From NCBI RefSeq assembly GCF_015680405.1, contig NZ_JADLJS010000002.1, forward strand, positions 1 through 64,000: a stretch of 64,000 nucleotides of DNA. The letters are read 5' to 3'. Both the position numbers and the translations under genes were made by a program. The notes beneath the pieces were generated by a model. That model had not been told where the DNA came from and did not search any database. It saw only the letters and a list, made by a program, of their open reading frames with translations. This document shows, piece after piece, positions 36,462 to 44,602 of the stretch (positions are counted from its first letter, which is position 1; the number at the start of each line of letters is the position of its first letter). The DNA is from Pseudomonas pudica. GTDB taxonomy: Bacteria; Pseudomonadota; Gammaproteobacteria; Pseudomonadales; Pseudomonadaceae.

Positions 36462-39400
36462 GCATGGCTCTCCAGCGAGTGGGCGCGCTCGGCCTTGCGG
36501 GCCTGGCGACGCTCGACGAAACGGCGAATCAGGAAGAAGAACACCGGGGTCAGGAACAAACCGAACACGGTCACGCCGATCATTCCCGAGAACACCGCCA
36601 CACCCATGGCATGGCGCATTTCAGAACCTGCACCGGAGCTGAACACCAGCGGAACCACACCCATGATGAAGGCGATCGAGGTCATCAGGATCGGCCGCAG
36701 GCGCAGGCGGCAGGCTTCCAGTACCGCAGCCAGCGGGTCGAGCCCCTTGGCCTGTTCGTCCTTGGCGAACTCGACGATCAGGATCGCGTTCTTGCACGCC
36801 AGGCCCACCAGTACGATCAGGCCGATCTGGGTGAAGATGTTGTTGTCACCCCCCGACACGATCACCCCGGTGATGGCCGACAGCAGGGTCATCGGCACGA
36901 TCAGGATCACCGCCAGCGGCAGGCTCCAGCTTTCGTACTGGGCGGCAAGCACCAGGAAGGCCAGCAGCACGCACAGCGGGAACACGAACAGCGCAGTGTT
37001 GCCCGAGAGGATCTGCTGGTAGGTCAGGTCGGTCCACTCGAAGGTCATGCCGTTGGGCAGTTCCTCTTTCAGCAGCTTCTCGATTGCAGCTTCAGCCTGG
37101 CCGGAGCTGTAGCCCGGTGCCGCGGCGCCGTTGATCTCGGCGGTGATGAAACCGTTGTAGTGCATCACCCGGTCAGGCCCGGAGGTGTCGCTGACCTTGA
37201 GGAAGGTCGCCAGAGGGATCATTTCGCCGATGTTGTTGCGCACCTTCAGCTGGCCGATCTGCTCGGCATCGAGGCGGAACTGCTGCTCGGCCTGGACGTT
37301 CACCTGATAGGTGCGGCCAAAGCGGTTGAAGTCGTTGGTGTACAGCGAGCCCAGGTAGACCTGCAGGGTGTCGAAGATGTCGGTGATCGCCACGCCGTGG
37401 GTCTTGGCCTTTTCCCGATCGATGGCGGCATCGACCTGCGGCACGTTGACCTGGTAGCTGGTGAACAGGCCCGCCAGTTCCGGCACGTTGTGGCTCTTGG
37501 CGATGATGTTCTGGGTTTCCTTGTACAGCGCCTCGTAGCCCAGGTTGCCACGGTCTTCGATCTGCAGGCGGAAGCCGCCGATGGTGCCCAGGCCTTGTAC
37601 CGGCGGTGGCGGGAAGATCGCGATGTAGGCGTCCTGGATGTCGGCGAACTGGGCATTCAGTGCAGCAGCGATGGCCGCCGCCGACTGGCTCGGGTCCTTG
37701 CGCTCGTCGAACGGCTTGAGCGGAGTGAACACGATGCCGCTGTTCGGGCTGTTGGTGAAGCCGTTGATCGACAGGCCCGGGAAGGCTACCGAGTCGGCCA
37801 CGCCAGGCTGCTTCAGGGCGATTTCGCTCATGCGCTTGATCACTGCTTCGGTGCGGTCGAGGCTGGCCGCGTCAGGCAGTTGGGCGAACGCCACCAGGTA
37901 CTGCTTGTCCTGGGCCGGCACGAAACCGGTCGGGGTGGACGAGAAGCCCAGGTAGGTCAGGCCCATCAGGCCGGCATACACGAACAGGGCGATGCCGCTG
38001 GAGCGGATGACCCGACGCACGCCGCCGACGTAGCGGTTGGAAGCGCGGTCGAAGAAGCGGTTGAACGGGGTGAACAACCAGCTGCCCAGCAGTTTTTCCA
38101 GGAACCGCGAGAAACGGTCCTTGGGCGCATGGTGGTCCTTCAGCAGCACGGCAGCCAAGGCCGGCGACAGGGTCAGCGAGTTGAATGCCGAGATGACCGT
38201 GGAAATGGCGATGGTCAGGGCGAACTGCTTGTAGAACTGCCCGGTCAGGCCGGAAATGAACGCAGCAGGCACGAACACCGCGCACAGCACCAGGGCGGTG
38301 GCGATGATCGGCCCGGTCACTTCACCCATGGCCTTTTGCGTGGCTTCCAGGGGTTTCAGGCCCAGGCCGATGTTGCGCTCGACGTTTTCCACCACGACGA
38401 TGGCGTCGTCCACCACGATACCGATGGCCAGGACCAGGCCGAACAATGACAGTGCGTTGAGCGAGAAGCCGAACAGGTGCATCACGGCGAAGGTACCGAT
38501 CAGCGATACCGGCACGGCCATCAGCGGGATGATCGAGGCACGCCAGGTCTGCAGGAACAGGATGACGACCAGCACGACCAGCACCAGTGCTTCGAACAGG
38601 GTGTGCACCACGGCTTCAATGGAACCACGGACGAACACGGTCGGGTCATAGACGATGCTGTAGTCCATGCCCTCGGGGAAGTCCTTCTTCAGCTCGGCCA
38701 TTTTCGCCCGCACTTCGTCGGAGATCTCGATGGCGTTGGAGCCTGGGCGCTGGAAGATCGGGATGGCCACCGCCGGCTGGTTGTTCAGCAGCGAACGCAG
38801 GGCGTATTGGCTGGAGCCGAGTTCGACCCGGGCGATGTCCTTCAGGCGAGTGATTTCGCCATCGGCACCGGCGCGGATGATGATGTTCTCGAACTCTTCC
38901 TCATTGACCAGGCGACCCTGGGTGTTGATCGACAGCTGGAAGCTGGTCGAACCCGGGGCGGGCGGTGCGCCCAGCTGGCCGGCGGCCACCTGGCGGTTCT
39001 GCTCGCGGATCGCAGCCACCACATCACTGGCGGTCAGATTGCGCGAAGCGGTCTTGTTCGGGTCCAGCCAAACGCGCAGCGAGTAGTCGCCCATGCCGAA
39101 CAGCTGCACGTCGCCCACGCCACCCAGACGCGCAAGCTCGTCCTTGATGTTGAGGATGGCGTAGTTGGAGAGGTAGAGCATGTCGTAGCGGTTGTCCGGC
39201 GAGGTCAGGTGCACGACCATGGTCAGGTCGGGCGAGGCCTTGTCGACGGTGATACCGATGCGGGTCACTTCCTCTGGGAGCTTGGGCTGGGTACGGGTGA
39301 CGCGGTTCTGCACCTGCACCTGGGCGTTGTCCAGGTCGGTGCCCAGGGCGAAGGTGATGGTCAGCGTCAGCTTGCCGTCAGCGGTGGACTGGGAGGACAT

Positions 39401-39637
39401 GTACAGCATGTTCTCCACGCCGGTAATCGCCTGCTCAAGTGGCGCGGCGACGGTTTCGCCGATGACCTTGGGGTTGGCGCCGGGGAAGTTGGCGCGCACC
39501 ACCACGGTGGGCGGCACCACTTCGGGGTATTCGCTGATCGGCAGCTGGAACAGCGAGATGGAACCCGCGATCAGCAGCACCAGCGACAGCACCGCGGCGA
39601 AGATTGGCCGGGTAATGAAGAATTTCGAGAAGTTCAT
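36458..39637 (-). CDS. mexF: RND efflux transporter MexF
   Basis: Inner-membrane RND pump of 1059 aa with the 12-helix, two-loop HAE1 plan. It begins MNFSKFFITRPIFAAVLS, and TM4 carries the proton-relay Asp pair in GIVVDDAIVVVENV. MexF-type pumps export chloramphenicol, fluoroquinolones, trimethoprim and quinolone signal precursors in P. aeruginosa. The gene follows mexE by 12 bases and overlaps oprN. The length is typical and no frameshift was seen. Confidence 0.93.
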   Translation of the reverse strand: MNFSKFFITRPIFAAVLSLVLLIAGSISLFQLPISEYPEVVPPTVVVRANFPGANPKVIGETVAAPLEQAITGVENMLYMSSQSTADGKLTLTITFALGTDLDNAQVQVQNRVTRTQPKLPEEVTRIGITVDKASPDLTMVVHLTSPDNRYDMLYLSNYAILNIKDELARLGGVGDVQLFGMGDYSLRVWLDPNKTASRNLTASDVVAAIREQNRQVAAGQLGAPPAPGSTSFQLSINTQGRLVNEEEFENIIIRAGADGEITRLKDIARVELGSSQYALRSLLNNQPAVAIPIFQRPGSNAIEISDEVRAKMAELKKDFPEGMDYSIVYDPTVFVRGSIEAVVHTLFEALVLVVLVVILFLQTWRASIIPLMAVPVSLIGTFAVMHLFGFSLNALSLFGLVLAIGIVVDDAIVVVENVERNIGLGLKPLEATQKAMGEVTGPIIATALVLCAVFVPAAFISGLTGQFYKQFALTIAISTVISAFNSLTLSPALAAVLLKDHHAPKDRFSRFLEKLLGSWLFTPFNRFFDRASNRYVGGVRRVIRSSGIALFVYAGLMGLTYLGFSSTPTGFVPAQDKQYLVAFAQLPDAASLDRTEAVIKRMSEIALKQPGVADSVAFPGLSINGFTNSPNSGIVFTPLKPFDERKDPSQSAAAIAAALNAQFADIQDAYIAIFPPPPVQGLGTIGGFRLQIEDRGNLGYEALYKETQNIIAKSHNVPELAGLFTSYQVNVPQVDAAIDREKAKTHGVAITDIFDTLQVYLGSLYTNDFNRFGRTYQVNVQAEQQFRLDAEQIGQLKVRNNIGEMIPLATFLKVSDTSGPDRVMHYNGFITAEINGAAAPGYSSGQAEAAIEKLLKEELPNGMTFEWTDLTYQQILSGNTALFVFPLCVLLAFLVLAAQYESWSLPLAVILIVPMTLLSAITGVIVSGGDNNIFTQIGLIVLVGLACKNAILIVEFAKDEQAKGLDPLAAVLEACRLRLRPILMTSIAFIMGVVPLVFSSGAGSEMRHAMGVAVFSGMIGVTVFGLFLTPVFFFLIRRFVERRQARKAERAHSLESHA

Positions 39638-39649
39638 CGGTGTGGTCCC

Positions 39650-40891
39650 TTAACCGCGTGGCGCCTGGGCGCTGGCGACTTTCACGTTGTTGCCCGCCAC
39701 CTTAGGCGCCGGGTTGCTGGCCTCCAGGGCCTGGCGCTGCTGGGCGAGGGCGGCGAGGGTCTGTTCGCTGGCCATCGGTGTCTCTTCCGGGGTGACCGGT
39801 GAGCCAGGGCGTACGCGTTGCAGGCCCTTGACCACGATGCGGTCGTCCTTGCCCAGGCCACTGCGCACGATGCGCAGGCCCTCCAGCTTCGGCCCCAGCT
39901 CCACGGCGCGGTAGGCGGCCTTGTTGTCCTTGTCCATGACCAGCACGAACTTCTTGCCAAGGTCGGTGCCGACGGCTTCGTCGTTGATCAGCACGGCCTG
40001 GTACTGGGCGCTGCCTACCAGCTTCAGGCGTGCATACAGGCCAGGGGTGAACTGGCCGTCGCTGTTGTCGAACACCGCACGGCCACGGATGGTGCCGGTG
40101 CGCGGGTTGACCTGGTTGTCGACGAAGTTCATCTGGCCCAGGTGCGGGTTGCCGGTTTCGTTGGTCAGGCCCAGGTACACCGGGGTGCTCTGGCCGCGCT
40201 GGCCTTCGCGGGCCAGCTGGGTGTACTTGAGGTACACGCGCTCGTCGGCGTCGAAGTAGGCGTAGACCTTGTCGGTGGAGACCACGCTGGTCAGTGGGGT
40301 GACATCGGCGGTAACGATGTTGCCGGCGGTGAACTGGGCGCGGCTGACGCGGCCGCTGATGGGCGCGGTGACACGGGTGAAGCTGAGGTTCAGGCGTGCC
40401 AGGTCGAGCTGCGCCTGGATCGCGTCAACCCCGGCGCGGGCTTCGGCGGCGGCGCTGCTACGCGATTCGGCCAGCTCTGCGGAAATGGCGTTGCTGTCAC
40501 GCAGGCGTTCACCACGGCGGGCTTCGTTGGCGCTGCGGATGGCAGTGGCCTTGGCTTGCTGAAGCTGAGCTTCGAGGCGGCGGACCTCTGCCTGGAACGG
40601 GCGTGGGTCGATCTGGAACAGCAGGTCGCCTTTCTTGACCTGGGCGCCTTCAGTGAAGGCCACCAGGTCGATCTGGCCGGAGACCCGTGGGCGTACCTCG
40701 ACGGTTTCCGGTGCTTCGAGGCGGCCGGTGAACTCGTCCCATTCATTGATCGGTTGCTCGATCACCTTGGCCACGCTGACCTTCGGCGCCGCGGGAGCCT
40801 GCACGGCGTCGGGGGTTCGACCGCAAGCGCTGATCACCACCACTGCCAAGGCAGCGAGGGGAAAGCGCAAGGGTTTGAGTGATTGTTCCAT
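39650..40891 (-). CDS. mexE: RND efflux periplasmic adaptor MexE
   Basis: Membrane-fusion protein of 413 aa with a lipoprotein signal (LAALAVVVISAC), a lipoyl/barrel-sandwich segment (RPRVSGQIDLVAFTEGAQVKKG), a helical hairpin and beta-barrel domains. I start at the ATG at 40891 (MEQSLKPLRF), with GGAG eight bases upstream; the frame remains open for 54 codons before it. First gene of mexEF-oprN. A MexT-like box lies 76-99 bases upstream of the start. No LysR regulator gene adjoins, unlike P. aeruginosa, where mexT is next door. Confidence 0.9.
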   Translation of the reverse strand: MEQSLKPLRFPLAALAVVVISACGRTPDAVQAPAAPKVSVAKVIEQPINEWDEFTGRLEAPETVEVRPRVSGQIDLVAFTEGAQVKKGDLLFQIDPRPFQAEVRRLEAQLQQAKATAIRSANEARRGERLRDSNAISAELAESRSSAAAEARAGVDAIQAQLDLARLNLSFTRVTAPISGRVSRAQFTAGNIVTADVTPLTSVVSTDKVYAYFDADERVYLKYTQLAREGQRGQSTPVYLGLTNETGNPHLGQMNFVDNQVNPRTGTIRGRAVFDNSDGQFTPGLYARLKLVGSAQYQAVLINDEAVGTDLGKKFVLVMDKDNKAAYRAVELGPKLEGLRIVRSGLGKDDRIVVKGLQRVRPGSPVTPEETPMASEQTLAALAQQRQALEASNPAPKVAGNNVKVASAQAPRG

Positions 40892-40966
40892 GGAGAACTC
40901 CGCCAATGTATTAGTAGTGGGCGGAGTGTGAGTGTCTTGCGCGTGATGCACGAATCGAACGGGGCG

Positions 40967-40990
40967 AAGGTTATTATCACGATGAATGAT
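40967..40990 (-). promoter_or_regulatory. candidate MexT-type (LysR) binding box
   Basis: On the minus strand the bases read ATCA-5-CGTGAT-4-ACCTT. The P. aeruginosa MexT consensus, as I recall it, is ATCA-N5-GTCGAT-N4-ACYAT; spacing is exact, and matches are 4/4, 3/6 and 4/5. It lies upstream of mexE in a position suitable for an activator. Confidence 0.5.
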
Positions 40991-41047
40991 ATGTGTGGGT
41001 CGTTCATCGATTTGCAGCATGGTTGGTATTTCTGGGGCTGCGTTGCA

Positions 41048-41134
41048 GCCCATCGCGACACAGGGCCGCTCCTACAGCTTACGCGTTCCCCTGTAGGAGC
41101 GGCCTTGTGTCGCGAAAGGGGCGCAACGCGCCCC
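41048..41134. repeat. REP pair, tgtcgcgaaagg type
   Basis: Facing copies of the CGACACAGGGCCGCTCCTACAG arm (41054-41075) and its inverse with TGTAGGAGCGGCCTTGTGTCG (41092-41112). It lies between mexE and a decayed gene region. Confidence 0.8.
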
Positions 41135-41142
41135 CGGCAATG

Positions 41143-41515
41143 TCAACTCGATACGCGGAACCCATGGGTGCCATCGCGCTCCAGCTGGGCAATCCAGCCG
41201 AATTCCCAGTCCAGATACCCCTGCATCGCTTCACGCGGGTTGTCCGTCCCTTCATAAGGCCGGCGATAACGGTCGGTACGCGCCACGACCAAGCGCGTTT
41301 CGCGGCTCTCCAGCGCCTTGCCCGCTGCAATCCAGCGCGCCGTGCCACGGTCCAGCACGTACACCGGGGTTTGCGTCAGTGCCTGCAAGTCCAGCGCCGC
41401 AAAGCGCGCCAGCAGGCTGCTCGACATCGATTTCGGTCACCGCTGGCAACGCCGGCTGCGGCGCCTGCCACTCGCCGGCTGCTCTGAAGTCTGCCGCTGA
41501 CAAACCGTCCAGCAC
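41143..41515 (-). pseudogene. unrecognised gene remnant, probably frameshifted
   Basis: A 94-codon frame (41143-41427, starting MSSSLLARFAALD) has typical local codon use and ends in a normal stop. Upstream, coding character continues in another frame from 41515 (VLDGLSAADFRAAGEWQAP to VTEIDV), so the original gene seems to have a frameshift around 41420-41435. Upstream of 41515 the sequence becomes a REP element, so the 5' part is missing. I do not recognise the product; the readable part includes QTPVYVLDRGTARWIAAGKAL and YLDWEFGWIAQLERDG. The 94-aa frame alone could still be made as a small protein. Confidence 0.45.
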
Positions 41516-41544
41516 TGCTACCTGCCAGCGATTACCCCTTTACT

Positions 41545-41640
41545 GGCCCTTTCGCGGGTGAACCCGCTCCCACAAGGGCAGTGCAGCACTCGAACACTGC
41601 GCAGTTCCGGTGGGAGCGGGTTTCCCCGCGAAGAGGCCGG
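41545..41640. repeat. inverted pair of REP elements
   Basis: Left arm ggccctttcgcgggtgaaccc with gctcccac; right arm gtgggagcgggtttccccgcg with aagaggccgg. Same family as 4741-4846. It sits between two gene remnants, suggesting that the region has been rearranged around REPs. Confidence 0.85.
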
Positions 41641-41670
41641 CACAGCCACCACCGTTTCCGAGGAATACCC

Positions 41671-42060
41671 ATGACCACCCGCAAGATCAAGCTCGGTGCC
41701 CTGACCATGGGCTGCGGCGGCCCCGGCCGGCACAACCAGTGGCTCGACCCGGAGCTGCCTGCCGACGCCAGCGTCAACATCGACTGGTACATCGACATCG
41801 CCCGCCAGGCAGAGGCGGCGTTATTCGACCTGATGTTCTTCGTCGACAGCCAGTACATAACCCCCGGTTCGCCGCTCCATTACCTCAACCGCCTGGAGCC
41901 GCTGACCCTGCTCTCGGCGCTGGCGGTAAGCACACGCCACCCCGGGCAGTTCCGCCGCCTTACCGAGCAAGTGGTGCCGCTGCTGCAGGAGCGCGGGGTA
42001 TATCGCACTGCCTACGAGGGCACCACCCTGCGCGAAAGCCTGGGTCTGGCCATTCAGTGA
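41671..42060 (+). pseudogene. NtaA/SnaA-type flavin monooxygenase with internal deletion
   Basis: Frame of 129 codons. The first 90 residues (KIKLGALTMGCGGPGRH, then WYIDIARQAEAALFDLMFFVDSQYI and YLNRLEPLTLLSALAVST) match the N-terminus of luciferase-like NtaA/SnaA/SoxA monooxygenases, about 450 aa long. The last 35 (LTEQVVPLLQERGVYRTAYEGTTLRESLGL) match their C-terminus. About 300 residues between are missing, joined in frame near 41937-41942. The catalytic core is lost, so this is a deletion-derived pseudogene. Its final bases overlap the stop of the converging gspF gene. The deletion appears old, since no partner reductase remains. Confidence 0.75.
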
Positions 42061-43244
42061 ATGCTCGAGGCCAGTTCGAAGATCGGCATGTACATCAGGA
42101 TCACGATCAGGCCGATCAGAAGGCCGATGAAGGTCATCAGCAGTGGTTCGAACAGTTTGACGAACCACTCTACCCAGCGGCCGATTTCCTGGTCATGAAA
42201 GTCGGCGCAGCGCTCCAGCATCTCGCCCAGGTTGCCGGACTGCTCGCCGGCCCGCAGCAGGCGCAGCGATACCGGCGTGACCAGTTGCCCGGCCTCCAGC
42301 GCGTCGGAAAGCGGCAACCCTTCGCCGACCCGCTGGCTGGCGTGCTCCAGGCCTTGGGCCGCCGCGCTGCCGAGCAGGCCGCGGGCCATGCCCATGGCGG
42401 TGAGGATGGGGATACCGCCTTGCAGCAGGATGCCCAACGAGCGGTAGAAGCGTGCCAGTTCGTACATCATCAGGCGTTGGTGCAGTGCTGGCAGGCGCCG
42501 CAGCTGGCAGGCCGCCCAGCGCCGTACCCGTGGTTGACGGCGCAGCAGCCAAAGCGCCGTGACCGCACCTAGGGAGCCCAACGCCAGCGGCAGTTGCTGG
42601 GCGTGCAGGAACAGGCCGATCTGCATCAGCAACCGAGACAGCCAGGGCAACTCGGCGCCCATGCCCTCGAATACCTGGCTGAAGCGAGGCACCACGTAGC
42701 CAAGCAGGAAAAGCACCACGCCACCGCCCACCAGCAACAGCAGCAACGGGTACACCGAGGCGCCCACCAGCTTCTGCCGTACCAGGTCCAGGCGCTGGCG
42801 GTAGCTGATGTAGCGGGCGAGGGCGTCACCCAGCGCGCCGGTACGCTCGCTGGACTGCACCAGCGCCACGTACAGCGGCGGGAACACCCGTGGCTGCTGG
42901 CCCAGGGCCTGGGACAGCGAGCGGCCTTCGTACAGTTGGCGGACCAGTTCGGCGAGCACTTTGCGCGTTGCCGCTGCGGGGGCCTTTTCCGCCAGGCTTT
43001 CCAGCGCGTCGATCAGCGGCAGGCCGGCGTTGAGCAGGGTGGAAAGTTCCTGGCTGAACAGCACCAGGTCAAAGCTTGCTTCGCGGCGCCAGGCCATGCC
43101 GCGCAAGGCGCCGCCATGGCCACGCAGGCTGAGCACGCGCAGGCCCTGGTCCTCGGCCTGGCGGCGGGCCTGGTCGGCGTCCTCGGCGTCGATCTGCAAC
43201 TGCACCACACCCTGCCTGCCCAGGGCCTTGAGGCTGTAGCGCAT
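42054..43244 (-). CDS. gspF: type II secretion inner-membrane protein GspF
   Basis: Polytopic assembly-platform protein of 396 aa. Two T2SSF domains of about 120 residues are visible (FSQELSTLLNAGLPLIDALESL and YELARFYRSLGILLQGGIPILTAM), each followed by TM helices (about 160-185, 210-230, 360-385). GspF links the ATPase GspE to pseudopilus growth, yet no gspE, D, L or M is present in this window. The ATG at 43244 has AGGGAG upstream and follows gspG by 11 bases in one operon. This orphan pair may use ATPase and secretin from another locus. Confidence 0.88.
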   Translation of the reverse strand: MRYSLKALGRQGVVQLQIDAEDADQARRQAEDQGLRVLSLRGHGGALRGMAWRREASFDLVLFSQELSTLLNAGLPLIDALESLAEKAPAAATRKVLAELVRQLYEGRSLSQALGQQPRVFPPLYVALVQSSERTGALGDALARYISYRQRLDLVRQKLVGASVYPLLLLLVGGGVVLFLLGYVVPRFSQVFEGMGAELPWLSRLLMQIGLFLHAQQLPLALGSLGAVTALWLLRRQPRVRRWAACQLRRLPALHQRLMMYELARFYRSLGILLQGGIPILTAMGMARGLLGSAAAQGLEHASQRVGEGLPLSDALEAGQLVTPVSLRLLRAGEQSGNLGEMLERCADFHDQEIGRWVEWFVKLFEPLLMTFIGLLIGLIVILMYMPIFELASSIH

Positions 43245-43255
43245 GGCCGTTCTCC

Positions 43256-43681
43256 CTACTGCCAACTGGTGATTTCGGCGTTTTCCCCGTCGCCGCCGGG
43301 CTGGCCATCCTTGCCCATCGACAGCAGGTCGTATTCACCGCCATTCTCGCCGGGTTGCCGGTAGATGTACGCGCGGCCCCACGGGTCTTGCGGCACGGCC
43401 TTCTGCAGGTACGGGCCGGTCCAGCGCGCTTCGCCACTGGGGGCGATCACCAGGGCCTGCAGGCCTTGCTCGCTGCTGGGGTAGTGGCCGACTTCGAGGC
43501 GGTAAAGGTCCAGGGCCTTGCTCAGCCCCTCTATCTGCGCCCGCGCTACCTTGGCCTCGGAGCGGCCGAGTTGGCTGAAGTACTTGGGGGCGACGATACC
43601 GGCCAACAGGCCGAGCACCACCAAAACCACCAAGAGTTCGAGCAGGGTGAAGCCAAGTTGAGGGTTGGTTCTGCGCTGCAT
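43256..43681 (-). CDS. gspG: type II secretion major pseudopilin GspG
   Basis: Pseudopilin of 141 aa. A short positively charged leader (MQRRTNPQLG) precedes the prepilin cleavage point and the hydrophobic helix FTLLELLVVLVVLGLLAG with Glu at mature position 5. The C-terminal domain contains YPSSEQGLQALV, DPWGRAYIYR, YDLLSMGKDG and GGDGENAEI, the calcium-binding loop typical of GspG. The ATG at 43681 has GGAGGG upstream. A -24/-12 type sequence precedes it at 43726-43741. First gene of the gspG-gspF pair, divergent from a lytic transglycosylase. Confidence 0.92.
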   Translation of the reverse strand: MQRRTNPQLGFTLLELLVVLVVLGLLAGIVAPKYFSQLGRSEAKVARAQIEGLSKALDLYRLEVGHYPSSEQGLQALVIAPSGEARWTGPYLQKAVPQDPWGRAYIYRQPGENGGEYDLLSMGKDGQPGGDGENAEITSWQ

Positions 43682-43725
43682 GGTGAAGCCCTCCGCTGCA
43701 TGGGGACAAGCTTTTGCAGGCTCCA

Positions 43726-43741
43726 TGCAACAGCCGTGCAC
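43726..43741 (-). promoter_or_regulatory. candidate sigma-54 promoter of gspGF
   Basis: The minus strand reads GTGCACG-GCTG-TTGCA, matching TGGCACG-N4-TTGCA at 10 of 12 set positions with exact spacing. The first G of the -24 GG is T. Transcription would begin near 43715, about 34 bases before the gspG ATG. Confidence 0.55.
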
Positions 43742-43778
43742 GCCGGCGCTGGCGCCTTGCACCACGCGGCATGCAAAG

Positions 43779-43794
43779 CGGCACAGTGCTTGCG
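43779..43794 (+). promoter_or_regulatory. candidate sigma-54 promoter of the lytic transglycosylase gene
   Basis: CGGCACA-GTGC-TTGCG: the invariant GG and GC are present with exactly ten bases between, and GGCAC and TTGC match the -24 and -12 elements. Transcription would begin near 43805, 60 bases before the ATG at 43867. Confidence 0.6.
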
Positions 43795-43806
43795 TCGTGG
43801 TCCTCG

Positions 43807-43847
43807 ACCCCGGGTTTTCCGGGGTATATCCCCCAACATCGGGGGTA
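43807..43847. promoter_or_regulatory. CCCC/GGGG dyads, possible activator sites
   Basis: ACCCCGG-gtttt-CCGGGGT (43807-43825) is a perfect 7-bp dyad. TCCCCC-aacatc-GGGGG (43829-43845) follows. They lie about 70-105 bases upstream of the gspG -24 element and inside the leader of the transglycosylase mRNA. A similar TCCCC-N6-GGGGA dyad occurs before the second kinase gene. Confidence 0.45.
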
Positions 43848-43866
43848 CCACGAAGAGGCGACCGAC

Positions 43867-44451
43867 ATGCGTGGACTCATTCTCGGTTTGATCTGGCTGG
43901 TGGCAGGTGCTGCCCAGGCCGATGTGTACATTTCCATCGACGCCAAAGGCAGCTACATACTGACCAACGTCCATCGACCCGGGCGCCTCTACGAAACGGT
44001 GATCAGCGAGACGAAGGCCCAGGCCGGCCCGGCCAACGCGCAACTGATCACCGGCCGCCCCTACGCCAAGCTGGTCGCCGCCGCGGCGCGCACCCACGAT
44101 ATACCCCCGGCGTTGCTGCATGCGGTGATCAAGGCCGAGTCCGGCTACAACCCCAAGGCCCGTTCGCCGGCGGGCGCGGTGGGGCTGATGCAACTGATGC
44201 CGGATACCGCTCGGGAGATGGGCGTGGAAAACCGCCTGGACCCGGAGGACAACGTGCAGGGCGGGGCCCGCTACCTCAAGCGCATGCTCAACCTGTTCGA
44301 CAATGACATCACCCTGGCCGTGGCGGCCTACAACGCCGGCCCCGAAGCTGTGCTGCGCCGTGGCGCGGTACCGCCGTTCGCCGAGACCCGGCGCTATGTG
44401 CCCAATGTGCTGCGGGAGTACCGCAAGTTGCAGGGGTTGACGGGTGATTAG
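43867..44451 (+). CDS. lytic transglycosylase (SLT domain)
   Basis: Exported peptidoglycan-cleaving enzyme of 194 aa. Signal peptide at residues 1-20 (LGLIWLVAGAAQA). A short N-terminal domain resembles DUF4124-type leads (DVYISIDAKGSYILTN). The SLT domain has catalytic Glu in IKAESGYNPKARSPAGAVGLMQLMP and the AAYNAGPEAV motif. Small transglycosylases of this type open the wall locally for secretion systems and pili. It is divergent from gspG-gspF, with a sigma-54-type promoter for each, so a role in inserting that apparatus is likely. ATG at 43867 chosen for the signal peptide; the upstream open frame crosses the promoter region. Confidence 0.88.
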   Translation: MRGLILGLIWLVAGAAQADVYISIDAKGSYILTNVHRPGRLYETVISETKAQAGPANAQLITGRPYAKLVAAAARTHDIPPALLHAVIKAESGYNPKARSPAGAVGLMQLMPDTAREMGVENRLDPEDNVQGGARYLKRMLNLFDNDITLAVAAYNAGPEAVLRRGAVPPFAETRRYVPNVLREYRKLQGLTGD

Positions 44452-44498
44452 CCTTTGCAACCTCCCTGTGTGAGCGCCGGCAGCTGCAGGCCCCCACT

Positions 44499-44519
44499 AA
44501 GGGTAGAAACAATACCCTT
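44499..44519 (+). promoter_or_regulatory. inverted repeat before the first kinase gene
   Basis: AAGGGTA (44499-44505) and TACCCTT (44513-44519) flank GAAACAA. No T run follows. It could be a protein site or a processing hairpin between the transglycosylase and kinase genes. Confidence 0.4.
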
Positions 44520-44602
44520 CGGCGGATGCCACCAAGCCGACCCGATGGTTTCCCCAACTCTGGGCTATAACCTTCTGAAGGTGCCCAGTTGTGGAGTCCG
44601 CC

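Noticed and set aside
36464..38449. A 661-codon open frame opposite mexF
   Set aside because: Composition is His/Gln/Arg-rich with no motif, as expected for the antisense of a GC-rich RND gene.
44452..44602. Sigma-54 promoter before the first kinase
   Set aside because: A GG-N10-GC pair exists (GGATGCCACCAAGC) but the -12 TTGC and -24 GGCAC contexts do not match.
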